64,000 nt of DNA from Cryobacterium sp. CG_9.6 (GCF_029893365.1 NZ_JARXUZ010000001.1:1798001-1862000), one strand, 5' to 3'; positions 50,088 to 59,235 are shown, numbered from the stretch's first letter. The notes: generated by a model not told the origin, from the sequence alone. Program-made: numbers and translations.

Positions 50088-50852
50088 ATGTCAGTTCTTG
50101 AGATTAAAGACCTGCACGTCAGCGTCCAAACCGACCAAGGCGTCACCCAGATCCTCCGCGGTGTTGACCTCACCATCAACGAGGGCGAGATTCACGCCAT
50201 CATGGGCCCGAACGGGTCCGGTAAGTCCACACTGGCTTACACGATTGCCGGCCACCCCAAGTACAAGGTCGAAAGCGGATCCATCACCCTGGATGGCGCC
50301 GACGTCCTCTCCATGACCGTAGACCAGCGCGCCCGCGCCGGACTCTTCCTGGCCATGCAGTACCCGGTCGAGATCCCCGGGGTGACGGTAACAAACTTCC
50401 TTCGCACCGCCAAGACGGCGGTCGAGGGGGAGGCACCGCCCATTCGCACCTGGATCAAGGACGTTCGCGAGTCCATGGCCGCCCTGCGGATGGACAAGTC
50501 CTTTGCCGAGCGCAACGTGAACGAGGGCTTCTCCGGTGGCGAGAAGAAACGCAACGAAATCTTGCAGCTTGAGCTCCTCGAGCCCAAGTTCGCTGTTCTC
50601 GACGAGACCGACTCCGGCCTCGACGTGGATGCGCTCAAGATCGTGTCGGAGGGCGTCAACCGCGCCAAAGCCAACACGGGTCTGGGACTGCTCCTCATCA
50701 CCCACTACACGCGGATCCTGCGCTACATTCACCCGGACTTCGTTCACGTGTTCGTCAATGGTCGCATTGCCGAGCAGGGCGGACCGGAACTCGCGGACCG
50801 TCTGGAAGATGAGGGTTACGATCGCTTTCTGACCTCGTCGAACGTAGGCTAG
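50088..50852 (+). CDS. sufC: Fe-S cluster assembly ATPase SufC
   Basis: The 254-aa ABC-type ATPase drives conformational change of SufB-SufD. Walker A is GPNGSGKSTLAYTI near residue 41, the signature is FSGGEKKRNEILQL and Walker B is FAVLDETDSGLDVD, all typical of SufC. It has no membrane domain. Its stop codon overlaps the hexamer that probably serves sufT. Confidence 0.96.
   Translation: MSVLEIKDLHVSVQTDQGVTQILRGVDLTINEGEIHAIMGPNGSGKSTLAYTIAGHPKYKVESGSITLDGADVLSMTVDQRARAGLFLAMQYPVEIPGVTVTNFLRTAKTAVEGEAPPIRTWIKDVRESMAALRMDKSFAERNVNEGFSGGEKKRNEILQLELLEPKFAVLDETDSGLDVDALKIVSEGVNRAKANTGLGLLLITHYTRILRYIHPDFVHVFVNGRIAEQGGPELADRLEDEGYDRFLTSSNVG
50845..50850 (+). promoter_or_regulatory. -10 hexamer of sufT, leaderless type, inside sufC
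   Basis: TAGGCT covers the last codons of sufC and the T of its TAG, and lies 6 nt before the sufT ATG at 50857. Confidence 0.45.
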
Positions 50853-50856
50853 ACAC

Positions 50857-51186
50857 ATGGTGTCCACCCTGAGTCCCTCCCGCTTCGACGAGATCGAAGA
50901 GGCGCTCAAAGATGTGATGGATCCCGAGCTTGGTATCAACATCGTCGATCTGGGCCTGATCTACGACCTGGGCTGGGATGACGAGAACAATGCCTTGATC
51001 ATTCACATGACACTCACCTCGGCGGGTTGCCCGCTCACTGACGTGCTCGAGGAACAGACCGCAGAGGCACTGGACGGCGTGGTTGATCAGTTCCGCATCA
51101 ACTGGGTCTGGATGCCGCCGTGGGGCCCGGAGAAGATCACGGACGACGGTCGCGACATGATGCGTGCGCTCGGTTTCTCCATGTAA
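50857..51186 (+). CDS. sufT: SufT-type metal-sulfur cluster assembly factor (DUF59)
   Basis: A 109-aa DUF59/MIP18-like protein. The segments DPELGINIVDLGLIYDL and TSAGCPLTDVLEEQT, the latter with the single conserved Cys, are family hallmarks. SufT helps mature Fe-S proteins, particularly under high demand. It is the last gene of the suf cluster. No sufS, sufU or sufR is present in the window. Confidence 0.93.
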   Translation: MVSTLSPSRFDEIEEALKDVMDPELGINIVDLGLIYDLGWDDENNALIIHMTLTSAGCPLTDVLEEQTAEALDGVVDQFRINWVWMPPWGPEKITDDGRDMMRALGFSM

Positions 51187-51298
51187 AGCACAGCTCTAGC
51201 GTTGTACCCCGGTTGCTCACGCAGCCGGGGTCTTTTCGTTTAATGCCACTCAGCCCTTTTCCCCACTCATTAGATAGTTGTTCTAGTCGCTGGAAGGC

Positions 51299-51304
51299 TA
51301 TGCT
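51299..51304 (+). promoter_or_regulatory. -10 hexamer of the tetR gene, leaderless type
   Basis: TATGCT lies 6 nt before ATG 51311. The upstream TAGA-N7-TCTA (51271-51285) is a possible operator and TTGTTC at 51278 a possible -35. Confidence 0.45.
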
Positions 51305-51310
51305 AATGAT

Positions 51311-51934
51311 ATGGAGACAGGACACGTGCTCACCCGCCGAGAACGGCAGGCAGCAGTAACGCGAGCCGATATCGTGTCCGCTGCCGGCAGACTGATGCTG
51401 GCTCGTGGTTACGTGGCCGTATCCATCAGTGACATCGCTCACGAAGCGAACGTAGCCATTCAAACCATCTATAACTCCGTCGGAACCAAGGTTGACGTGC
51501 TTGCCGCCATTCTTGAGCGGGTCGCTCAGCAAGCGGATGCGCCGGATCTCGTGTCGGCAACGATGAGGCAGAAAATCGATGAGGCACGAAACCCCTCCGA
51601 AATTATCCGGATACTGGCCACCTGGTGCTTCCTCGCGAATGAACGCACGGCGGGCATCCTGCGCATTGTCACCGAGGCGGGTGTGAGCGACCCCGATGTT
51701 GCAGAGTTCGCGCGCAAACAGGATGTGACCCGGCTGCGTGGGTACGGAGACGTTGCTCGGGTGCTGCGAGTGCGGAGTGGTCTTCGCACGGGGCTGAGCG
51801 ACCACGAGGGAGCCGCTGTCATCTGGGCGATCGGGCATCCGCAGGCCTACCGCACGCTCGTGCTGGAGGTTGGATGGTCCGCGGATGCGTACACGGAATG
51901 GCTGCAAAAGTCCCTTCACGCGGCTCTTCTGTAG
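51311..51934 (+). CDS. TetR-family transcriptional regulator
   Basis: A 207-aa regulator. The N-terminal helix-turn-helix (about residues 15-60: TRADIVSAAGRLMLARGYVAV, then SISDIAHEANVAIQTIYNS) is typical. The ligand-binding C-terminal domain is not specific enough to name an effector. It lies upstream of an ABC-F gene on the same strand, 96 bp away, which suggests but does not prove that it controls that gene. Confidence 0.88.
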   Translation: METGHVLTRRERQAAVTRADIVSAAGRLMLARGYVAVSISDIAHEANVAIQTIYNSVGTKVDVLAAILERVAQQADAPDLVSATMRQKIDEARNPSEIIRILATWCFLANERTAGILRIVTEAGVSDPDVAEFARKQDVTRLRGYGDVARVLRVRSGLRTGLSDHEGAAVIWAIGHPQAYRTLVLEVGWSADAYTEWLQKSLHAALL

Positions 51935-51939
51935 GGGGG

Positions 51940-51951
51940 TGTGCGCGCACA
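51940..51951. promoter_or_regulatory. 12-bp perfect palindrome before the ABC-F gene
   Basis: TGTGCGCGCACA lies just after the tetR stop and 16 bp before a likely -10 (TAGACT 51967-51972). It may be a TetR operator. A GGATCA-CT-TGATCC palindrome at 51981-51994 is near the predicted transcription start. Confidence 0.4.
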
Positions 51952-51966
51952 TGGTGCGGAGTGAAA

Positions 51967-51972
51967 TAGACT
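51967..51972 (+). promoter_or_regulatory. Likely -10 of the ABC-F gene
   Basis: TAGACT would give a leader of about 50 nt before GTG 52031. Confidence 0.4.
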
Positions 51973-52030
51973 GATGAGTTGGATCACTTGATCCGAACAC
52001 TCCCACCACCCCCCTGATCGGACTATTGCT

Positions 52031-53629
52031 GTGCTCAACGTGCAAGATCTCGAAATTCGCGTTGGAGCTCGCGTGCTCATGGAGGGCGTGAACTTCCGTG
52101 TCGCACACGGCGACAAGATCGGCCTGGTCGGACGCAACGGTGCGGGAAAAACGACGCTGACGAAAACACTCGCGGGGGAGACAAACCCCACGAAGGGATC
52201 GATTAGTCACTCCGGTGAAATCGGTTACCTTCCGCAGGACCCCCGGGCCGGCGACCCCACCATGCTGGCTCGTACTCGAATTCTCGACGCCCGCGGACTC
52301 GGAACGATCGCCCTGGGGATGCAGGATTCGAGCCTCGCCATGGCGGATCCTGACCCGAAGGTCAGCGCCGCAGCCATGAAGAAGTACGGTCGACTCACCG
52401 ACGAGTTCAACGGTCTGGGCGGGTACTCGGCCGAGGCCGAGGCCGCCTCGATCGCCAGCAACCTCAAGCTGCCCGATCACATCCTCGACCAGCCACTCAG
52501 CACCCTGTCTGGTGGTCAGCGACGTCGCATTGAGCTGGCACGAATTCTGTTCTCCGCTGCCGAGATGATGATTCTCGACGAGCCCACAAACCACCTCGAC
52601 GCGGATTCCGTGGCCTGGCTGCGAGAATTCGTCAAGAACTACAAGGGCGGATGCATCATCATCAGCCACGACATCGAACTGGTGGGTGAGACCGTCAACC
52701 GCGTCTTCTACCTCGATGCCAATCGCATGATGATCGACATCTACAACATGAATTGGAAGAACTACCTTCTGCAGCGCGCGGCAGACGCCGACCGCCGCAA
52801 GAAGGAGCGGTCAAACGCCGAGAAGAAGGCGTCAACGCTGCAGCTGCAGGCCGCCAAGTTCGGGGCCAAGGCGAGCAAGGCGGCCGCGGCCCACCAGATG
52901 GTGGCGCGTGCCGAGAAGCTTCTGTCGGGGCTTGATGCCGTACGCGCCGTTGAACGCGTGGCGAAATTGCGCTTCCCCGAACCGGCACCCTGCGGTCGAA
53001 CTCCGCTCATGGCCACCGACCTGTCGAAGAGCTACGGCTCCCTCGAGATCTTCACGGCCGTTGACCTGGCCATCGACCGGGGCTCCAAGGTCGTGATTCT
53101 GGGGTTGAACGGTGCGGGTAAGACGACCCTGCTCAGAATGCTTGCGGGAGTCGACATCCCCGACACCGGACGCATTGAACCCGGACACGGACTGCGCATC
53201 GGCTACTACGCGCAGGAGCACGAGACCATCGATGTGAAGCGTTCGGTCCTTCAGAACATGGTGTCATCGTCTCCGAGCATCACCGAGATGGAAGCCCGTC
53301 GTGTGCTGGGTTCCTTCCTCTTCACGGGGGATGACTCCAACAAACTCGCCGGCGTGCTCTCCGGTGGGGAAAAGACTCGTCTCGCCCTCGCCATGATTGT
53401 CGTATCCGGCGCCAACGTCTTGCTGCTTGACGAACCCACAAACAACCTGGACCCAGCGAGCCGTGAAGAGATCCTCGACGCCCTCGCGCACTACGCCGGG
53501 GCTGTCGTGCTCGTCAGCCACGATGAGGGTGCCGTGCAGGCCCTGAATCCCGAACGTGTCCTGATCATGCCTGAGGGCACCGAGGATCATTGGAACAAGG
53601 ACTACCTCGACCTGATCGAGCTCTCCTAA
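52031..53629 (+). CDS. ABC-F family ATPase
   Basis: A 532-aa protein with two ABC domains and no membrane segments. It has Walker A GRNGAGKTTLTKTL and GLNGAGKTTLLRML, signatures LSGGQRRRIELAR and LSGGEKTRLALAM, and Walker B LDEPTNHLD and LDEPTNNLD. The inter-domain linker (about residues 240-310) is rich in Lys and Arg, as in ABC-F factors that enter the ribosomal E site. It is more likely a translation factor than a transporter. Antibiotic-resistance function cannot be inferred from sequence alone. Confidence 0.92.
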   Translation: MLNVQDLEIRVGARVLMEGVNFRVAHGDKIGLVGRNGAGKTTLTKTLAGETNPTKGSISHSGEIGYLPQDPRAGDPTMLARTRILDARGLGTIALGMQDSSLAMADPDPKVSAAAMKKYGRLTDEFNGLGGYSAEAEAASIASNLKLPDHILDQPLSTLSGGQRRRIELARILFSAAEMMILDEPTNHLDADSVAWLREFVKNYKGGCIIISHDIELVGETVNRVFYLDANRMMIDIYNMNWKNYLLQRAADADRRKKERSNAEKKASTLQLQAAKFGAKASKAAAAHQMVARAEKLLSGLDAVRAVERVAKLRFPEPAPCGRTPLMATDLSKSYGSLEIFTAVDLAIDRGSKVVILGLNGAGKTTLLRMLAGVDIPDTGRIEPGHGLRIGYYAQEHETIDVKRSVLQNMVSSSPSITEMEARRVLGSFLFTGDDSNKLAGVLSGGEKTRLALAMIVVSGANVLLLDEPTNNLDPASREEILDALAHYAGAVVLVSHDEGAVQALNPERVLIMPEGTEDHWNKDYLDLIELS

Positions 53630-53657
53630 GCCCTGCCGCAGTCGTAAACCGTCCGAC

Positions 53658-53705
53658 ATAAAACCCAGAGGGCCCCGCGGTTACGCGGGGCCCTCTGGGT
53701 TTTAT
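53658..53705. terminator. Strong bidirectional terminator
   Basis: A 22-bp perfect stem (53658-53679 with 53684-53705) with loop GTTA ends in TTTTAT on both strands. It separates the convergent ABC-F and SURF1 genes. Confidence 0.92.
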
Positions 53706-53749
53706 CTGTGCTCGGCACGCAGTTAGGCGCACCGTGACCGACGTTGTGC

Positions 53750-54598
53750 CTAACGCTCCAGGCGATCGAGGAGTTCGTCCTCGATCTCGGCATCATTGCG
53801 GGGCTTGGCAGCCCGCTTCCGCTCCCGCTCGTCGGCACGTTCGCGCTCCGCAGGATCAGCGGCATTCACGGACCGATATTCCTCGCGCAACGCCCAGCCG
53901 AGTCCAACGAAACCAATAATTCCGAAGACAAACCACTGGAAAGCATAGGACAGGTGTGGACCCTCGTCCCTGATCGGTTTGGTCACCACCGTGGGACGCG
54001 CTTCGATCGGTGCTGGATTCTCGCTAGCCAACAAGCCGTACGCACCGGTGTACGTGGGCAGCCCAACGCGCCCCGCAACGTCCGTGAGGTTGATCGTGGC
54101 AATCTGGTTGCCACTGGCGGTGCGGTTATTCAACGTGGGCTCACCAGCCTTCAAGCGCGCAACGACGGTAACTTGCCCGGCCGGAGCGGCCGGAACCACA
54201 TCCGGCGCATCCTGCCGATCGCCGGTTGGCAGCCAACCGCGGTTTACGACAAAGACGGTGCCGTCGTTCAGCCGCAGGGGAGTCAGGACCTCAAAGCCCG
54301 GGCTGATATTGAGAGGGCGATTCCGTACAAGAAGTTCGTCGTCCACCAAATACGTGCCCGTGAGTGAGATGGGCAGCCACTTCTGCGATTCACTGAACGA
54401 ATCGAGGGTCGGAAGCGCCTCCGTGATTGGAACGGGCGAGGAATCGTAATTGGCGTCAATCTTGGAAACCTCAACAAGCGCTTCAGTACGGCGGGCTAAC
54501 TGCCAGACACCGAGACCGGAGCACACCACGGCAAAGAGAATGGTGAGGGCCAGGTAGCCCGCCCAGCGGCGGGTGAAGGCGAATTTCCAGCCGGTCAT
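53750..54598 (-). CDS. SURF1-family cytochrome oxidase assembly protein
   Basis: A 282-aa membrane protein that helps assemble haem-copper oxidase. It has a membrane helix at about residues 14-33 and another near 217-238 (FQWFVFGIIGFVGLGWAL), with a periplasmic domain between containing NRPLNISPGFEVLTPL and VFVVNRGWLP, the SURF1 hallmarks. A charged cytoplasmic tail follows. Its ATG overlaps the stop of the 83-aa gene (ATGA). It belongs functionally with ctaB and ctaA. Confidence 0.93.
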   Translation of the reverse strand: MTGWKFAFTRRWAGYLALTILFAVVCSGLGVWQLARRTEALVEVSKIDANYDSSPVPITEALPTLDSFSESQKWLPISLTGTYLVDDELLVRNRPLNISPGFEVLTPLRLNDGTVFVVNRGWLPTGDRQDAPDVVPAAPAGQVTVVARLKAGEPTLNNRTASGNQIATINLTDVAGRVGLPTYTGAYGLLASENPAPIEARPTVVTKPIRDEGPHLSYAFQWFVFGIIGFVGLGWALREEYRSVNAADPAERERADERERKRAAKPRNDAEIEDELLDRLER

Positions 54599-54846
54599 GT
54601 TGGCACATCCAGTGTCGAGGCGTCCGTGGTGCTCATGGACGAGAGTGGTGCAACCCGCAGCGGGAAGTCACGCGCAGACAAGAATTCGCGAAGGTAGTCC
54701 ACATGCTCCGTGCATGCGAGCCACGTTTTTACCCGCTCTTCCCCATGAATCCGCGGATTTCGCCAGTCAAGACGCCAGAGGGCTGCCGCTCGGCAGTCGG
54801 CTCGTGAACAGGTTGCCGACTCGAGGGTCGCACCCAGACCGATCAC
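54595..54846 (-). CDS. Small conserved-looking protein with CxxxxC and CxxH
   Basis: An 83-aa protein that I cannot name. Cys13 and Cys18 (CSRADC) and Cys45 and His48 (CTEH) could form a zinc site. Between them lies WRLDWRNPRIH. The GTG start overlaps the DUF3099 stop (GTGA) and its stop overlaps the SURF1 start (ATGA), which strongly supports it as a real gene translated in an operon. A role in oxidase assembly or metal handling is only an inference from position. Confidence 0.8.
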   Translation of the reverse strand: MIGLGATLESATCSRADCRAAALWRLDWRNPRIHGEERVKTWLACTEHVDYLREFLSARDFPLRVAPLSSMSTTDASTLDVPT

Positions 54847-55160
54847 TGATCGGGCCGGTTCGTCGTGTGCGGAGCTGAAGAATCCGCAGGGTTACCATCA
54901 CCCCGATAAATTTCAAGGCCACCCGGGCGCAAAACCGGAACCGCACGCGGGCGCGACTGCACGTTTGCCGCCACGACCGCGAAATAGGGAAGCGCAATGG
55001 CACCTATGGCGCAGACAAGGAGCCACCATCCACTCACAAAGAGCATCAAGATGATGCACACCATGCGAATTCCCATGGCAATCATGTATTTGTTCATGCG
55101 ACTGCGACGTTCCTCCTCGGGCGAGGCCGGGAGTGAGGTGATCGATTGTTGCTGCTTCAT
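54843..55160 (-). CDS. DUF3099 membrane protein
   Basis: A 105-aa protein of the actinobacterial DUF3099 family. It begins with a polar SITSLPASPEEERRSRM stretch, followed by two membrane helices at about residues 27-45 and 47-65 and a hydrophilic tail. Function is unknown. It leads the three-gene operon with the 83-aa gene and SURF1, and is divergent from the fabG-like gene. Confidence 0.88.
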   Translation of the reverse strand: MKQQQSITSLPASPEEERRSRMNKYMIAMGIRMVCIILMLFVSGWWLLVCAIGAIALPYFAVVAANVQSRPRAVPVLRPGGLEIYRGDGNPADSSAPHTTNRPDQ

Positions 55161-55259
55161 GTCGGGATACGCTCCGCTTTAGCGGGTGACTATCCGCTCC
55201 GTCTAGTTTACGTCTCACTACGAGTCCTGGGGGACGCCTTAAGCTGTGAATCAGCGGCC

Positions 55260-55265
55260 TAATGT
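55260..55265 (+). promoter_or_regulatory. Possible -10 of the fabG-like gene
   Basis: TAATGT would give a leader of about 22 nt that holds the GAAGGA ribosome site at 55283-55288. Confidence 0.4.
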
Positions 55266-55294
55266 GTGACCGCGCTTTGACTGAAGGAATGTGC

Positions 55295-56005
55295 ATGACA
55301 ACGATACGAACCGTCCTCGTCACCGGAGGTAACCGGGGCATCGGTTTCGCCATAGCTGAAGAGTTTGTGGCTCAGGGACACCGGGTGGCCGTGACGTCAC
55401 GTTCGGGCCAGGGCCCGGAGGGCAGCCTGACCGTTCACGCAGACGTGACGGATGCAGCCAGTATTGACGCTGCCTTCACTGAGGTTGAGGCGTCGTACGG
55501 TCCCGTTGACGTCGTAGTCGCCAACGCCGGCATTACCAAGGACACGTTGCTCATGCGAATGTCTGAGGACGATTTCACGTCAGTGATCGACACCAATCTC
55601 AGTGGCGCGTTTCGTGTGGTCAAGCGCGCGTCCAAGGGCATGCTCAAAAAGCGATTCGGCCGCATCGTGCTCATCTCGAGCGTTGTGGGACTCTACGGCT
55701 CCGCCGGTCAGGTGAATTATTCCGCGTCGAAGAGCGGTCTCATCGGGTTGGCTCGATCCGTTACCCGCGAGCTCGGCTCGCGGGGTATCACCGCCAACGT
55801 TGTGGCACCGGGCTTCATCGAAACCGACATGACGGCCACGCTCGAAGAGAGCACTCAAGCGGACTACAAACGCTCCATTCCTGCCGGTCGCTTTGCGACG
55901 CCCACCGAAGTGGCCCGTGTCGTCACCTGGCTGGCTGGCGACGACGCTGGTTACATTTCTGGGGCCGTCATCCCCGTTGACGGTGGCCTCGGAATGGGTC
56001 ACTAA
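55295..56005 (+). CDS. fabG: FabG-like 3-oxoacyl-ACP reductase (SDR family)
   Basis: A 236-aa short-chain dehydrogenase. The cofactor motif is TGGNRGIGFAIAE near the N terminus, NAG follows in VVANAGITKD, and the catalytic Ser-Tyr-Lys set lies in ISSVVGLYGSAGQVNYSASKSG. It resembles FabG1/MabA, the NADPH-dependent reductase of fatty-acid elongation, though other SDR substrates are possible. ATG 55295 has GAAGGA at 6-nt spacing and is preferred over 55262. It stands alone, convergent with serB. Confidence 0.87.
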   Translation: MTTIRTVLVTGGNRGIGFAIAEEFVAQGHRVAVTSRSGQGPEGSLTVHADVTDAASIDAAFTEVEASYGPVDVVVANAGITKDTLLMRMSEDDFTSVIDTNLSGAFRVVKRASKGMLKKRFGRIVLISSVVGLYGSAGQVNYSASKSGLIGLARSVTRELGSRGITANVVAPGFIETDMTATLEESTQADYKRSIPAGRFATPTEVARVVTWLAGDDAGYISGAVIPVDGGLGMGH

Positions 56006-56032
56006 AGCACGTCGAAGACGGTCGGCGCGGTG

Positions 56033-56680
56033 TTAGCCACGCAGGCCGAGGAGCGGCAACACCTGGCTGAGGTCGGGTACGTCGATGGCGAGATCGGCGG
56101 CGGCGCGAACACGCGGCTTGGCGTTGAACGCCACCGCTAGGCCTGCCTCCTGCATCATGTGCAGATCATTGGCGCCGTCACCGACAGCGATGGTGCGGGC
56201 CAGAGGCAGGCCGTTGGCCAGCGCCCATTCCCGCAGGGCGCTGGCTTTGGCGGCGGCATCAATAATGGGCCCCACAACTCGTCCCGTTAGGCGCTCGTGG
56301 CGCACTTCCAGTCGGTTTGCCCGCCAGTGGTCGATGCCGATATCTGCGGCAAGAGGATCCAATAGTTCATGAAACCCGCCGGAAACCAGTCCAACTCGGC
56401 AGTTGTGTTCATGGAGCCCGGTGATGAGTTCCTGCGCGCCGAGAGTGAGCCGCACGATCTGACTCACGTCGGCGAAAACCGTCTCGGGCAGTCCTTCAAG
56501 CGTTGCGACACGGGCGCGGAGACTGTCGGCGAAATCAATCTCACCGAGCATGGCCTGCTCGGTGATCGTGGAGACGAGCGCGCGTGAGCCCGCGGCATCC
56601 GCTAACAGCTCGATGACTTCGTCCTGAATAAGTGTGGAGTCCACGTCGAGCACGACGAGAAAGCGAGGTGCGGGGCTCAC
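56033..56680 (-). CDS. serB: Phosphoserine phosphatase
   Basis: A 215-aa HAD-family phosphatase that makes serine from phosphoserine. The nucleophile motif is [11 protein letters not shown], the middle motif is [10 protein letters not shown] and the C-terminal acidic motif is [12 protein letters not shown]. It is the short form without N-terminal ACT domains. The GTG overlaps the glgC stop (GTGA), so the two are co-translated, although their pathways differ. Confidence 0.92.
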   Translation of the reverse strand: MSPAPRFLVVLDVDSTLIQDEVIELLADAAGSRALVSTITEQAMLGEIDFADSLRARVATLEGLPETVFADVSQIVRLTLGAQELITGLHEHNCRVGLVSGGFHELLDPLAADIGIDHWRANRLEVRHERLTGRVVGPIIDAAAKASALREWALANGLPLARTIAVGDGANDLHMMQEAGLAVAFNAKPRVRAAADLAIDVPDLSQVLPLLGLRG

Positions 56681-57921
56681 GGTTGGACGCGCACGCCCTT
56701 GCCGACAACGGTGATGCCGGAATCGGTGACACTGAAGCCGCGAGCAAGGTCCCGGTCCCGGTCGACCCCGATCGACGCGCCGGGCTCAACAACCACTTCC
56801 TTGTCCAGGATCGCCCGGTGCACCACAGCGCCAGCCAGGATCTGCACGCGGTCGAACACGATCGAATCGACAACCTCGGCGCCTGAGCCAATAACAGTCC
56901 ACGGCCCCAGAACACTGCGTTCAATGTGGGCGCCCGAGATGACACATCCGAGCGAAACAATGGAATCGATCATGGTTCCCAGCGACCCGCGCGCATCCCG
57001 CACGAACTTGGCGGGGGGCGAGTTCAGCTGCTGGCTGAAGATCGGCCACTCCTGGTTGTACAGGTTGAAAACGGGAAGGGCTGAGATCAAGTCTTGGTGG
57101 GCCTCGAAGAACGAGTCGATGGTCCCCACGTCGCGCCAGTAGTAGCGATCCCGGTCCGTGGAGCCTGGAACGTCATTACGCTGAAGGTCATAGACACCGG
57201 CTTCGCCACGTCCCACGAAGTCGGGGACGATGTCCCCGCCCATGTCGTGGCTGGAGTCGGTGCGCTCACCGTCGCGGAGAACGGCTTCAATCAGCGCATC
57301 GGTGTTGAACACGTAATTGCCCATGGAGGCGAAGACCTCGTGGGGTGCATCAGCGAGGCCCACGGCGTCCGTGGGCTTTTCGCGGAATTCGGAGATTCGG
57401 TCCGGTGTGGCCGGGTCGACTTCGATCACTCCGAATTGATCGGCCAGGCCGATCGGCTGGCGGATAGCAGCCACCGTCGCCTGGGCACCCGAGGCGATGT
57501 GCGCCGCGATCATCTGGCTAAAGTCCATGCGGTACACGTGGTCGGCACCGACCACGACAACAATGTCGGGCTTCTCATCGTGGATCAGGTTGAGGCTCTG
57601 CAGAATGGCATCGGCAGACCCGCTGAACCACCGTTTACCGAGGCGCTGCTGCGCCGGTACGGAGGCAATGTAGGAGTTCGACAGGCCACCCGACACATGC
57701 CACGTCTGCGACACGTGACGGTCAAGACTGTGGGATTTGTACTGGGTCAGAACGACAACCTGCGTCAGTCCGGAATTGATGAGGTTGGAAAGCGCAAAAT
57801 CAACCAACCGGTAGTGCCCACCAAAGGGCACGGCGGGCTTTGCGCGGTCTTCGGTGAGCGGCATCAGCCGCTTTCCCTCACCACCAGCGAGAACTATTCC
57901 AAAGATTTTCTTGGCCTTCAT
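56677..57921 (-). CDS. glgC: Glucose-1-phosphate adenylyltransferase
   Basis: The 414-aa enzyme makes ADP-glucose from glucose 1-phosphate and ATP. The nucleotidyltransferase domain has [21 protein letters not shown] at the start and a [12 protein letters not shown] segment. A left-handed beta-helix C-terminal domain carries the usual allosteric region. It is divergent from glgM, whose product uses its ADP-glucose, with 77 bp between them. Confidence 0.96.
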   Translation of the reverse strand: MKAKKIFGIVLAGGEGKRLMPLTEDRAKPAVPFGGHYRLVDFALSNLINSGLTQVVVLTQYKSHSLDRHVSQTWHVSGGLSNSYIASVPAQQRLGKRWFSGSADAILQSLNLIHDEKPDIVVVVGADHVYRMDFSQMIAAHIASGAQATVAAIRQPIGLADQFGVIEVDPATPDRISEFREKPTDAVGLADAPHEVFASMGNYVFNTDALIEAVLRDGERTDSSHDMGGDIVPDFVGRGEAGVYDLQRNDVPGSTDRDRYYWRDVGTIDSFFEAHQDLISALPVFNLYNQEWPIFSQQLNSPPAKFVRDARGSLGTMIDSIVSLGCVISGAHIERSVLGPWTVIGSGAEVVDSIVFDRVQILAGAVVHRAILDKEVVVEPGASIGVDRDRDLARGFSVTDSGITVVGKGVRVQP

Positions 57922-57986
57922 GTGTTCAGAGTAGGGCCAATACGTGAGTTCGCGCGCCAGTTGCGCGCGTGACCCGCCGGTTGCGC

Positions 57987-57992
57987 TAGCTT
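57987..57992 (+). promoter_or_regulatory. -10 hexamer of glgM, leaderless type
   Basis: TAGCTT lies 6 nt before ATG 57999. Confidence 0.45.
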
Positions 57993-57998
57993 TGCTGG

Positions 57999-59180
57999 AT
58001 GCGAGTGGACATACTTACCAAGGAATACCCGCCGGAGATCTATGGCGGAGCCGGCGTGCACGTGACAGAGCTCGTCAAAGCCCTCCGAGAAGACATCGAT
58101 GTCACGGTGCGATGCTTTGGGGCACCGCGTACAACCGCAGACACGTACGCCTACGGTGTGCCAGCCACGCTCACGAGTGCCAACCCGACGCTGGCAACGC
58201 TCGGGGTTGACCTTCAGATGGCCCAGGACGTGGAGGGGGCGAATCTCGTGCATTCGCACACCTGGTATGCAAACGGTGCTGGGCACCTTGCCAAGCTGCT
58301 GCACGGCGTCCCGCACGTTGTCACCGCTCACAGCCTCGAGCCGCTCCGGCCGTGGAAAGCTGAGCAGCTCGGCGGCGGCTACCGCGTGTCGAGCTGGATC
58401 GAGCGGACAGCTTTTGAGGCAGCGGATGCCGTGATTGCCGTCAGCGATGGCATGCGTCGAGATATTCTGCGCAGCTATCCCGCGCTCGATGAGTCCCGGG
58501 TGCATGTCGTTTACAACGGCATTGACCTTGACACGTGGAAGCCCACCAACGACCTGGACTTCGTGCGATCACTGGGAATCGATCCCGATCGCCCGTCGGT
58601 GGTGTTCGTGGGGCGCATCACCCGGCAGAAGGGACTGCCATATCTTCTCCGCGCGGCCGCAACATTGCCAGCAGATGTTCAGCTGGTGCTGTGCGCCGGT
58701 GCACCGGACACCCCGGGTATCCTCGCCGAGGTGACCGCCGGTGTGGAGGCACTGCAGAAACAGCGTTCGGGCGTGGTCTGGATTAACAGGCTTTTGTCGC
58801 AGCCGGAACTCTCCGCTGTACTCACCCAGGGCACCGTCTTCGTCTGTCCGTCGATTTACGAACCGCTCGGTATTGTGAACCTCGAGGCCATGGCGTGTGG
58901 CCTGGCTGTCGTGGGGACTGCCACCGGCGGTATCCCCGAGGTCGTCGCGGACGGCGAGACCGGGCGCCTTGTCCCCATTGAGCAGATGACGGATGGAACG
59001 GGAACGCCACTTGATCCGGATACGTTCGTGGCAGATTTGTCTCGCGTGCTGACCGAGGTCGTGACCGACCCCGTACGCGCGGCGGAGATGGGACGGTTGG
59101 GGCGCATCCGTGCGGAACGGGAATTTGGTTGGGCTCAAATTGCGGCGCGAACACGAGATATCTACGCCTCACTGCTCTAA
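57999..59180 (+). CDS. glgM: GlgM/GlgA-type ADP-glucose glycosyltransferase
   Basis: A 393-aa GT4-family glycosyltransferase. The N-terminal segment [19 protein letters not shown], the [15 protein letters not shown] region and the C-terminal [29 protein letters not shown] (nucleotide-sugar site) are visible. In mycobacteria the protein next to glgC was first annotated GlgA, then shown to be GlgM, which makes maltose 1-phosphate from ADP-glucose and glucose 1-phosphate for the GlgE glucan pathway. The mycobacterial-like length and divergent glgC support that, but classic glycogen synthase activity is not excluded. GlgE is not in the window. Confidence 0.88.
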   Translation: MRVDILTKEYPPEIYGGAGVHVTELVKALREDIDVTVRCFGAPRTTADTYAYGVPATLTSANPTLATLGVDLQMAQDVEGANLVHSHTWYANGAGHLAKLLHGVPHVVTAHSLEPLRPWKAEQLGGGYRVSSWIERTAFEAADAVIAVSDGMRRDILRSYPALDESRVHVVYNGIDLDTWKPTNDLDFVRSLGIDPDRPSVVFVGRITRQKGLPYLLRAAATLPADVQLVLCAGAPDTPGILAEVTAGVEALQKQRSGVVWINRLLSQPELSAVLTQGTVFVCPSIYEPLGIVNLEAMACGLAVVGTATGGIPEVVADGETGRLVPIEQMTDGTGTPLDPDTFVADLSRVLTEVVTDPVRAAEMGRLGRIRAEREFGWAQIAARTRDIYASLL

Positions 59181-59190
59181 AGCGAGGTTC

Positions 59191-59220
59191 GCCCGGCCGT
59201 GCGGTACATGGCGACCGGGC
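59191..59220 (+). terminator. Weak hairpin after glgM
   Basis: GCCCGG at 59191-59196 pairs with CCGGGC at 59215-59220 around an 18-nt loop. No T tract follows. Confidence 0.3.
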
Positions 59221-59229
59221 CGCGCCCGA

Positions 59230-59235
59230 TAACAT
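59230..59235 (+). promoter_or_regulatory. -10 hexamer, leaderless type
   Basis: TAACAT lies 6 nt before ATG 59242. Confidence 0.45.

Noticed and set aside
52031..53629. Antibiotic-resistance ABC-F gene
   Set aside because: Housekeeping ABC-F proteins share all visible motifs, so resistance cannot be claimed from sequence.
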